In this document: positions 46,734 to 58,700 of the stretch, in pieces
How the letters are laid out: every line of letters starts with the position of its first letter
How positions within the stretch are numbered: the stretch's first letter is position 1
Assembly (NCBI GenBank): GCA_036925085.1
Contig: JAUPFP010000001.1
Span: 3,704,001-3,768,000 of the forward strand
Reading direction: 5' to 3'
DNA from: Brachycybe producta
Taxonomy: Eukaryota; Arthropoda; Diplopoda; Playtdesmida; Andrognathidae
Length of the DNA stretch: 64,000 nucleotides
The notes under the pieces: generated by a model
Database searches by the model: none
Seen by the model: the letters and a program-made list of their open reading frames with translations, nothing else
Told to the model about the DNA's origin: nothing
Translations under genes and position numbers: made by a program

Positions 46734-49700
46734 CTTGGGGTTTTACACATGTTTGAAGAAGAAGAGAAATAAAAAAAAATATCAAGTAGAATTAGTAATT
46801 TTGGAACAAAATAAGAAAAATGATAAATTTAGCAAAATTTAAGAGATTTAGGCGGAAAGATTTACCAAAAAAATTAAATTTTATAAATTTAGCAGAGGAA
46901 TTTAGTCAAATTTTAGTGATTTACAGGAAAATTTAGTCAAATTTTCGTGATTTAGTTGAAAATTTAAACAATATTTTAAAAATATAGCAGAAAAATTTAG
47001 TAAAATTTTATAAATTTAGCAGAGAAATTTAGTAAACTTTTAAGAATTTTAGTACAAAATTTACTTTTACAAAAAGTTTCATTTTTCTCCAAATTTCTAA
47101 AATTTTTAAAAAATTATAAATTGTTAGAAAAATATCTTCATTTATGAGTATTCAAAAAATTTCACAATATTGTTTTTAAAGTAGTTTCTTTCAAAATTTT
47201 TTTTAGCAAATTTGAAGTAATTTTTTTGTTTTAGAAATTTGTTAAAAAAAATTGACAGAAACTACTTTAAAACAATATTGTGAAATTTTTAAATATTTAT
47301 AATAAAATAAGATATTTTTCTTCAAAATATTTCGAATATTATAAGCGACAAACTGTTTCTAATAATCTTATGATGTTTTATGGAAACAGCTGATTTTCAA
47401 ACTTGTTTATTCAGCATTTCAGAACAGCAAATTGAAAGTGTGTTAAAAACTAGAAATGGTAAAGCTAAATCAAATTTATAAATATTTTCAAAATTGTCAA
47501 AATAAAATTATATATATATTAAGCCCCCGTCTGTGTGTGTGTGACCTAACGCTGTACAAACAAGGACAAAAACCTTGAAGCACGTCGGAATTTATATAAA
47601 TTTAAATGAATAAATGAACCGCTTTTTTTTTCAAGGTCAACTATATGTTGCACTCTCCCCATCCAAGAACCCCATGATATTAAATTGGAGAGGGGAAAAG
47701 GTTGGAAAGTGTAGAAGGGGTGAGAGAGAGAGAGAGAAACGTGGAGGGGAAAAAAGTGAAAGGGGGTGACTGAAATTGAAATGAAAAGAGTAAAAAAGGA
47801 AAAAACGACGCGCATGCGCACACCAGAGAAAATGAAAAACTAATTTTCTTTTTCAAATATAAAAAGGGGCGGGGATAAGAGTAGCAAAATTAAACTACAG
47901 TTTATCACAGGCAATTGTGCCCAGCATTAGAATTTCTTTCGCTCAGCTCTTTTATGAACGTCATCTATTTCTAATTGGGTTTGTTACTTGGTCTGACGTC
48001 ATAAAAGGGCGGAGGAAAAGAAATTCTAATGCTGGGCACAATTGCCTGTGAATTTTGCTCCCGTCATTTATGACGGGTTACCCCACTAGTATAATATGTC
48101 ATTTTCAAACTGACATTAAAAAGCTTATTTTTTTAAAAAAAATAACAACATTGAGTTTCTAGTTTTTTAAAACCCTTTTTCCAAGTTTCTCTTAATGATG
48201 TTTCTAAAAAAAAAGACAGACTAACTAGAGTTCGACGAGCGGGTTTACCCTTCAAAACCACCTTAAGTGACTTGACTAATAATTTAACTATTAATTTTAA
48301 ACTTTGTAACTAACACAAAAAAAAAATATTCGATTGCTGATTAATTTAAGGCTCGGATTTTGATGCAATATCAACCGGAATGTTTCTCAATATGTGGCCC
48401 AAGTGCCAATTGTGAAGTGTTGCAATCTCGTTTAGATAAAAAAACCAATTGTTCTTTCTTATTAAAACAATGGTTAGAGGCTAGAACTCTAGTTGACAAC
48501 TGATAGTAACCAGACACATCTAGCCTCTCTACCCAGCTTTTTTTTTTAGAAATAAAATAATTGCAGGTTGCTCTAATAATGATTACGTCACAGTTGGCTC
48601 TTGGGCCACAAATTGAGAAACATTCCGGTTGATATTGGCATCAAAATCCGAGCCTATACTGATTATCAAATTATTACAACAATAAAAACAAACACACACA
48701 CACAAAAAAAAAGGTTGAAAATTTATAAAATGGCTGTTTGACTTTTTTACACCATGTTATAAATCTAGTTAAAAGCCAAACTTAAGTTAAGATAGTTAAA
48801 AGACTAGTAGCCCTCAATTTAGTGAAGAAGCTTACCTAAACTACCTTTTTTTTTGTGTGTCTCCCCCTCCCCTCCCCCCCCCCCCATGGGCTATTTAGAT
48901 TACGGATCACAACGTACCATTAACCCCCCTCCCCATTTTAAGTGGCCGCCACCGCCGCCGCCGCCAAAAAAAAAAGACTTTTGTTACAAACAACAAAACA
49001 ACAAAAAGAAAGTTTAAAATATTTCAAAATGATAATTTTTTAGGCAGCCATTAATTAATTTGATGCAATAACATTAAATAAAATAGCATCACATAATAAT
49101 CTCTTCTCATTAACATAGGGGGGGGGGGGGAATGAATGGATATAGCGGGGCACCCACTGCCCAACTTAATAAATATATAGAGCTTTTTGCTTTGTCGCAC
49201 TGTCGCAACTACAAAATGACGCCAAAAAAAATGGAAATTGTTTCAGGCTGGTATAAGACAGACGTGCGACAGTTATAGACGGACAACAAATTGTCACAAA
49301 GGCTCTAGCTATAGTATATTTAGTATTTTTTTATGACGCAAACTAGCTGTCAGATGACATTGGCAGAATGAGCGACAATCGAGAGTAGCTGCATCTTGCG
49401 ACAAAGTCACAAAATTGTTGCATGACTAAAAGTTGCTGGTCTGCAAACAGCTCTACAAATTGTCGCACAGGCTCCATAGTATATTTAGTTTTTTTCTATG
49501 ACGCATACTGTCGCACAACAAAATGTCGCAAGTAGCTGCAGCTTGCGGCAAAACTGTCGTACGACAAAAAAGTCGCTGGTCTGCAAACAGCTCTACAAAT
49601 TGTCGCACATGCTCCATAGTAGGCCTATATTTATTTTTTTTTAATGACGCATACTGTCGCACAACAAAATGTCGCGAGTAGCTGCATCTTGCGACAGAAC

Positions 49701-52700
49701 TGTTGCACGACAAAAAGTCGCTCGTGTGCAAGCAGCTCTTTCTATATGTGAAAACTCTCTCCCCTTTTTGAAAAAAGAGGGTGGTTATAAGGGTGTTGTC
49801 CACACATTAGACTTTTTAGTAGAATGGTACTTTAGGGAGTTTTTTTTTTTTCAAATTTTCATGGTGTGTGTCTAATTGGACAACTAGCCACCGGTTTTTT
49901 TTTGTTGTTGTCTGTTTAAAAAAAAGGGTCCCACCATCATGTTTGGTTATATAGGCCTTGATCCAACATACATTTAATGAAGTATAGATCTACATGTAGA
50001 ACTTACACCAACAGTCTGTTTTTGAAGGGTGTAACTTGGGGCAAATCTGTTTGTTTCAGTGTTATGTGTAGTGTGACACATGTGGTAAGGAGACCTACTG
50101 TGTTTGCCCTCTGTATATATTTTGCCCTCCTATACTTTTGTTATGTGATCTTTATCACAAAGGAGTCACAATATGTGGCAATTTATGTGAGGATTTTACC
50201 TCACAAATATATAACTTGACTGTTGTAGGCACCGTGGTGCAGATTTATCAATTTCAGCATGTTTTCTAGAAATTTAAATTAAATCTAAATAGAAATTCAA
50301 AGCCAAATTCACAGCAATTTTCAAAAATTAATTGATTATTTCTAAAAAAAAAAAAAATGGTTCCTAATTAAGTTAGTTTATGAAGAGATTATTTTATAAT
50401 TGGCAGTTTCATAAGCAACAATAACAAAATCTAAAAAAAAAGTGTGTTAGAAACTAGAATGGGTGGCCGAATCATTTGAATAATGTTTTCATGCTAATAA
50501 TGTATTTTTTTTTTTCTAAAAATATAAAAAATTAAAATATTTCTTCTGAGGTTATGAAAAGTTCATTTTAAAAGATATTTAAACAGGATGATACTCTGAT
50601 GTGATGTGATTGAGCGCGACCCTTCTAGTTTCTTACACAATGTAAAGTTACATATAGAGTTGATTTTTGGAACTCTTTGAGTTAAACTTATTATGCATTT
50701 CAGAAGCAACACTATAAGAATAAGTTGAAAGTGTGTTAGAAACTAGAAAGGGTAGCTGAATGATTTTTTATATGTCTCCTTAAAGTTGAGGTAATTGTTA
50801 ATCTACCATAAAAAAAAGCTTATTTTAAAATATATCAACGTGAAATTATTTTTAAATGATTGAGCTATATATATATACCCTTCTAGTTTCTAAAACATTT
50901 TCAAGTTTTTCTCATAATTTTGCTTTTCTGAAAGACAGAAAGAAATAATCAGAGTTCGAGGCATGTTTACACTTCGAAACAACTTTTAAGTATTAAAAAC
51001 TAGAATTGTAGCTGAATTACTTAATAGTATATATTCATGTTTTGTAAAATCTTTCAAAATAAACTTTTTATAAACAAAAATTTAAAAAAAAATATCATCT
51101 GTTTAAAAGTTGGATCATTTTGAAATTGACATAAAAAAGCTTATTTTAAAAGATATCAACCATGAAAATACTTTTTAAGTGATTTATTTTAAGTTTAAAA
51201 AATCACTTTAAATTAACTAAAATTAAAAATATATATATATATATTATTTATATTATATATATTATTATATATATTATTATATATTATTATATATATATAT
51301 TATGAAAAAATTCAGAAAAAATGTTAAAATAAAATTGTTGAGGTTGACCAGATTGTGACAATATGACAATATTTTTTAAAGGATTGAGCTTTTACCCTTC
51401 TAGTTTCTAAAACATTTCCAAGTTTTTCTCATAATTTTGCTTTTCTGAAAGACAGAAATAATCAATAGGGTTCGGATTTTTATGCAACATCAAGCAACTG
51501 TTTCTCAATCTGGGCCCCAAGATCCAATTGTGAAATAACAACCTATAGTTTAGATCAAACAACAATTGTTTTTTTAAAATCAGAAAAGACTGGTTAGAGG
51601 CTAGAATTTTCTAGATGACAACTGATAGTAACCAGACATCTAGCCTCTAACCAGCCTTTTTTTTATTAGAAAAAGCATAATTGCAGTTGTCCTACTGATG
51701 ATGATGATGATTACTTCACAATTGGGCACTTTGGGTCCCCAGATTGAGAAACATTTGCTTGATATTGCATAAAAATCCGAACCCCAATAATCAAGAGTTC
51801 GAATTTATGTTTACATTTTAAAAACCAACATTAGGGCAAATTCACACTATATATATGTCTCCTTCTCACAGTGTCACATTGTGACTTTTCAAATATCAAA
51901 AGGGGGTCTTTGACTGTTAAGCTGTCAAAAGTGTGCTACCAGTCAAAATCCAAAAAAAAAAAACCTCTCTCAAGAGTCCAAAAAACACAAGACATTTTTT
52001 TCTTCTTCTTTTTCTTCTAGAAATCCTTCATAATAAAACATTTCAAATTGAATTCCAACTATTTCACAGTAAACAACATTTTGATACAAATCCATCCATT
52101 GGTTAGCCAATTATTTCTCATAAGTTTGTAAACATTTAGTCGTTTTTTCTCTCTCTATTGACATGCTATATATATATATGCATATCCTATATATATTTGT
52201 ATGTGTATTTGCCATTTTGTGTGCCACTTGTGCCAAATAAATCAAGTGTGCGGATCGTGTATTTTGTAACTCCCTTATTGCCAGTGCTCTCAAATAAATG
52301 AGTCGACTGCTGCAAACGGATGGATGTCTCCATTTTTGTCTCTCCATTTCCCCCTCCCCCCTCCTCCTCCTCTTCTTTCTGACTTTGTCCCATCTTTTTT
52401 AGTCTTTTTTTAAGCATGTGACATCATAAAAATATAAGACATGTATGGAAGTTACAAACTGAATCATTACAAAACCTTACAACAACCCTCCCCCCCCCCA
52501 AAAAAAAAGCTCAACAGCATTAGAAACACATGTTTTCAAATTACCGGATATGCTATATATATATATATATTTATAAATATATATTTCATATTTTTCTCTT
52601 TGTTTTAGAAGTGCATTTATCTTAATAGTGTCACCAATGACCACATAAATAATACTATGTCACCCATACTAGTCAAATTTATGTGCAGAGAGTGAGGTTT

Positions 52701-55700
52701 TGCGCAAATTATTTGTGCAAATTTTAAATTTACAGCAGCAATTTTGAATTGAAATTTGCATACATAAGATGTAAGCATTTGTGCAATCTAAATGTTGTAT
52801 AATTTACTATAAATAGTTTAATGTTTAATTTAGTAGACAAATTTTTATAGTATAGCATCGTGTAATTGGATATTTCAGTTTAGACTAACATTAGTATATA
52901 TACTATAGCTAAAGATAAGTAATATACAGCAATAATAAAAGCTCTGTTCTGTCTGTCTGGAACGCTTAACGTTTTTTAAAGTTCATTTTACCCTTTGCAT
53001 TTTATTCTGCATTATCTTCCTTATACTTTATTTTATTATCACTAAATATAATTAAATGCTCAGCAGCTCTGTCTGTCTTGTTTTATCTGGAACGCTGACT
53101 TCATGCAGTTAAGTTTACCTTAAGAATTTTGTTTTGCATTGTCTTCTTTTCACTATTGTATACATCACTAAATATTAACAATAAGAAATGTGCAGATCTG
53201 TCTGTCTGGAATGTTGACTTCATATGTTTTTTTTGTTTCATTGACAATAAAAATGTGAAAAGCTCTGTCTGTCTGGAATGTTGACTTCATATGTTTTTTT
53301 TGTTTCATTGACAATATATAAAATATGAAGCTCTGTCTGTCTGGAATGCTCACATCATATAGTTCATTTTGCTCTTTTGCTGCTTTGCATTGTCTTGAAT
53401 GTTTTTTCTTTCAACTTTATTTAATGTCACTAACCATGTCATATGTTTAACAAGCGTTTGTCTGTCTGTCTGGAACGTTGATGTCATGGCAGTACAATCT
53501 TATATTCCTTCCTCCTTTTTACATTTGTTCTGAAACCTTTTTTTTTTCTTCCATCTTTTTTCTATTTTACTGAATAAATTTAATTACACAATGTGTAGTC
53601 ACCTAAATTTGTGTAAAAAAAATTGTGACAAAAAATGAGACAAAATAATTTGAAATTGTGGATTATTAGTGTGTTCAATCAAAAAGGCTATTTAGAAGCT
53701 AAACTCTTAGCCTCTAAACCAAGTCTTTTGTATGAAAAAAAAAACATAATACGCTTTTTTCGATCATACAAAAAGACTTTGAGGCTAAGAGTTAAGCCTC
53801 TAAACAGTCTTTTTGCTTTATTTATAACAATATTTATTGACTTGAGTCAGTTATTAATGTTCTATAAAAAAAAAACCTTATTGATAATAAATATTTGTCA
53901 GCCCTTAACCCTAGTGTTAAGACCTCTCAAAAAAATTTCCAATAGATGATGTTTGAATACAAATTGCTGCACCGAGGCAACAGTTGTCCAACAAAAATCA
54001 TTTGTAGTTGAAATTCTATAATAGTAGAAGACCTTATTATACAATTGAAGTCTGTATTTCTAACAAACACTAATTGGTAAAGTCAGTATATATGAAGAAG
54101 GTAAAGTAAAATAGGTTCTTTTAGGTGTCGTGACAATTGCAGCAATTCTACTTTTTTTAAATAATGAGAGAAAGAAGAGATAATTTGGTCCAGAGGCGGA
54201 CTTTGAGAGGAAGAAAAAAAACGGCCCTGGGGAAAAATTATTTTTCCGGCCCCAGAAAACTCCAAAAATTTCTAGAAAACCTATTGTTTTTTTTAAAATA
54301 TATATAAATAATTTTTGCTGTTGTATAAATTGATTTGAAAAAAAAAAGAGAAATATGTGTGAATTGTATTTTGATCTATTTTGCATTTAACTTTCTGCAA
54401 GCGTAACGAGCAATTTCCCATTGAAATATTTTTTTTTTTCCCGGATTTTTTTAAAGCTGGTCATATATTTTTTCCTGTTTTTTTTTAAAACTGGTCATAT
54501 ATTTTTTCCGGATTTTTTTAAAGCTGGTCATATATTTTTTTTCCTGATTTTTTTAAAGCTGGTCATATATTTTTTTCCGGATTTTTTGAAAGCTGGTCAT
54601 ATATTTTGTTTCCGGATTTTTTTAAAGCTGGTCATATATTTTTTTTCCGGATTTTTTTCATTCTTTTTTTCTTCAAAAAAAAAAGTGTCATTAAAAAGTG
54701 TCTCGTTCATTATTAGGGCTCGAATTTTTATGCAATATCAAGCAAACGTTTCTCAATCTGTGGCCCCAAAAGCCAATTGTGAAGTACTCCTCATCATTAT
54801 CGTTACACCAACTGGTAAAGTATGCTTTTTTTTCTTCTAATCATGCAAAAGGCTGGTTAGAGGCTAGGTGTCTGCGTACTGTCAGTTATCAACTTAATTT
54901 CTAGCCTCTAACTAGTGTTTTTGATTGAAAAAAAAATCAGAATTGTTGGTTGGATCTAAACTGGATTGTTCTTTCATAATTAACTCTTGGGCCACATATT
55001 GAGTAACAGTTGCTTGATATTACATACAAATCCTAACCCCCTATAATCATTATAATGAAGAGTTCCAGTCCTCAAACTTGAAAAAAAAATGCCCCAATTG
55101 CGTCAATAGGTCAGTTCAGTCCCTTTGATTTGGTCTCAACTTTAATATCCGAATGCAAATATGGTAGGGGCATGCGCACCTATACACGAGGAACCATTTT
55201 TTTTTTTGCAAATTTACAGTTCAGCGGAATTGAGGGGGGAGTTTTTGCAGGAATTGGTGAAGGTTTTATTTAAAGGTGGTTGGATGCACAATTGTCCATC
55301 CATGCATCAAACGACAACAACTCTTTGTTACATAGAAAAAGGTCCCTATGTAACAAGTAAATTTATGAGTCCTATAAATAAAATTGCTTATTGGTATCTT
55401 TTCCAAAAAAACAACAATGTTTTTATCTTTTGTTTTTCTGACATGGTTCCCATGCAAGTAATTTCAAGTTGTCCGTCCCTTTTGGTCATCTTTGGGGTTT
55501 TTTTTCTTCTTCTGGGGGCTCAGAAGTAAGGAGGAGGAGAGAGGGAAGGGGGCAGGGGGCGACACTTTGTCCCACCTGAAGGTAATTGTGTCTACATGCC
55601 TAACATACAATATACACAATTGCTTATTTTAAAAGAGCTGAGGGTAAACAAAGCAAAAAAAAAAAAGTGTATAATGAAAAAGGGAGAGAGAGAAGTACAT

Positions 55701-58700
55701 GTTGTGCATTTTTTGTATTTGGCATATATGTCAAAATTAAGAATTTCGTGAATTTATTGAGAATTTCTCTCAAAAAATGGAGAGAAATTCTTAATAAATT
55801 TAGAAATTCTTAATTGAGAGAGAAAAAAAAATGGAGAATGTTTAGAATAAATATTGCTTTATTGTTCTAGTTTGTTCAAAATGAAATATTTAAGACACAA
55901 GGACCTATAAGAAGGTATCTCACCTCCTGAGGTGCGCAAAAAACATGTGAGAAGTTAAATGAATTCAAATTAAATATGTTTAGGTGAATTATACGGAATT
56001 CAGTTAAAGCCATAAACACCAAATTAAAAATTGACATTATTATTAATATTTTAAAATTGAAATACTAAATCAATATTTTAATGTCAATAGTTTATATTAT
56101 TATATTTAAGTTAATTAACTCAATATTTTGAGATTATTAACTGAATAAATTGAATTCGACATGTATTGTCCATTTGACCTTCACAGGGGGCTCTGTAGAA
56201 GGTGTTTAATATTTAAATGCATTTAACTGTGTATGTGTGTACAGGGATGCTAAGTCAAAGTTAGTGCTAAAACTCATAAACTTTTATATGAAACATTTCT
56301 ATTTAAAAGTTCATGAGTTTATGAACTTTTAAATAGAAATGTTTCATATAAAAGTTTATGAGTTTAGCACTAACTTTGACTTAAGACTAGCACCTGTAAA
56401 TGATTAGTTTTCTTCTTCTTTCAAAATAGCCGATTTTGAAAATATAAGTTTGCAGAAAAATTTTTCAGTGCTCCAAAATAACGCTTTAAAGACGCGGTTT
56501 GTGAACAGCTGATATTCGAAGAAACAAAATTAATAGAAACTACTAAGTGTTTTTAGAAACTGGTAGAGCTCAATCACTCAAGAATATTTTTTAAGGTTTA
56601 TAATTAATATCTTTCAAATTAAACGTTTTTAAAGACAAAAATATATGTATATAGTCTGCTTAAAGTTGGATCATTTTCAAACTGACATAAAAAGCTTATT
56701 TTGAAAGATTTTGATTTGATTTGAAAAATTACTCTGCAAGCAGCCATAAAGGCCTATGGCAGAGGGACAAGAGTCCAAGTGCAGCATAGAAAATGCATTT
56801 TCAAAACCAGAAAATATAAAACCCCATCGATATAAACCCAACAACATGAATATACCTTTAAGTGATTGAGCTACCCTTCTAGTTTCTATACAACACATTC
56901 AAGGTTCTTTTCATTTTAAAACCAGCTTAACACTAATTTAAGTTTTACTTATGGTCTCACTCCAGAGTTAATAATAAATTTGGAGCATTTTAAAGAGGTT
57001 TTGGAATTTTTGGAGTTATTTATTGTAGGTTACTGAATGGGTACCACGGACACACATGCCCCTCAACGTCATATATAGTATCTTAAAAAATGAACTTTTG
57101 GTGTGAAAAATACCGTTGTCATCTATCCAAACTCTTGTTGAACTTTGGAGAAAAAAAAAATATTTAGCATAAAAAGTAGAGAAAAGAGCTAAAAATAATT
57201 AACAATTAATTAATTGGTAAAAAAAAAATAGCAAACGAAAAAATGTTCTAAAAATCAAATAAATGGTATAACATGTTAAAAAATAAGGTCAATATGTGTG
57301 TTAACCCTATGTATATATATATATATATTACCTTTGGAGGTAATTGTTGTTAACCCTTTGGTTGTCGTTTCCGAGCCACCATAATTACTTTGACTTAGCG
57401 CCCTCGAGAAATGTTCGTCGACCACCGAAGAAATGTCACCCGAATAATATGTAAAGAGTACACAGTTTGCCGAAATGTACTGAGCGTCTGTGGCGTGTAA
57501 CACTTCACTTTTGATGGCCGATTCAGTGGCTGCCATCGATGCTGCCACCGCCGCCGCTGCCACCGAAGATGACGACGAACAACAGGAACCACCGACAGCA
57601 CCACCACCACCACCACCATTACTACTATTGTTATTACTATTGGAGTTTGGGCCTTTAGTGTTTGTGGTGGAGGCCGATACATGGTTCGGATGAAGTCCCG
57701 GTGGCGCTGCACCGGCACTTCCATTCGAAGCGGACGTTGATCTACCGTGCACATGAGTAGGAGGTGGTGGTGGTGGTGGTTGTGGATTAGGTGGCGGCGC
57801 GGTATTTGTCACGTTACCATTGTTCGTTTCTGAAGACGATGGTGCTCGAATTAGAGCTCCAGAACCAGTTGATGATAACGAACTGCCTCCTCCTCCTCCA
57901 CCGTTGACACTCGAGGTTAAACCTCCACGACTACCGGTTGTCGAAGTTGCCGAATGATTGTGGCGATGATGGTGATGATGGTGGTGGCTGCTGTGTGGCG
58001 TTGATGTTGTTACCGAACGCACTGTAGCATTTATGGGCGATGATCCACCACTGACAAAGTCCGGACTGCTTTGCTCCATTGGTTCGTGCATTCGAGGAAT
58101 GCCAAATTTCTGGATCCCCAAAAAAAAAAAAAAAAATTAATTAGCACGCCACAACAAATACATTTTTTTTCAGAATATAGGTTTATTTATACTGTATAAG
58201 GGCTCTTGGCACGCATGGACCTCTTTTTTTTAACCACTTTTCGACTACAAAATGAAGTCGGAATGTCGACAAAACCAGAACTGAGACCACCTTGATTGAG
58301 TCTTTCCATAAAAAAAATAAACAATGCAACCACACAACCACACAACATTCATTTTGCAGTCGAAAAGTGGTCTGTGTCGCGCGTGCCTCTTAATTGCAAT
58401 GGGCACGTATATGCATTACAAATGGGCACTTCACATATGGGCACCGTAACAGCCAAAGGGCATGCTTATAGCTGGCATAAAGGGGCATGAAATGTATTGA
58501 ATTTGAAGGAAGCAAAAGGCTGATTCCCACTATATGTGCCCATGTCACACACGAACACACACACAAATGGGCCTCTTGTTTTGAAAAGTGTTAAGGAATT
58601 TCACGGTGAATGAAATTTGAAGGAATGGAAAAACTATTTCTTCACAGTTTAAAAAATATATAAGAAGGATGAGGATTCTTCTTTTTTTTCTTTTTTTTTT

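Larger units (their letters stand above)
46734..57331 (-). other. VGLL2 intron 2 (10.6 kb)
   Basis: A GT-AG intron between the Tondu exon and the last exon. It is filled with the elements listed separately. Stretches with nothing recognisable are 46740-47380, 48655-49190, 49745-50390, 51830-53080 (simple TA runs), 53830-54420, 55045-55940 and 56940-57331. Fly vg has enhancers in its introns, so this intron is a reasonable place for them, but no specific site can be pointed to. Confidence 0.85.

Noticed and set aside
46398..46772. 124-codon plus-strand frame opposite VGLL2 exon 3
   Set aside because: It is the complement of a conserved coding exon and has no recognisable domain.
57395..57754. 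119-codon minus frame overlapping VGLL2 exon 2
   Set aside because: It is an alternative frame of the Tondu exon, explained by the GC-rich coding repeats.
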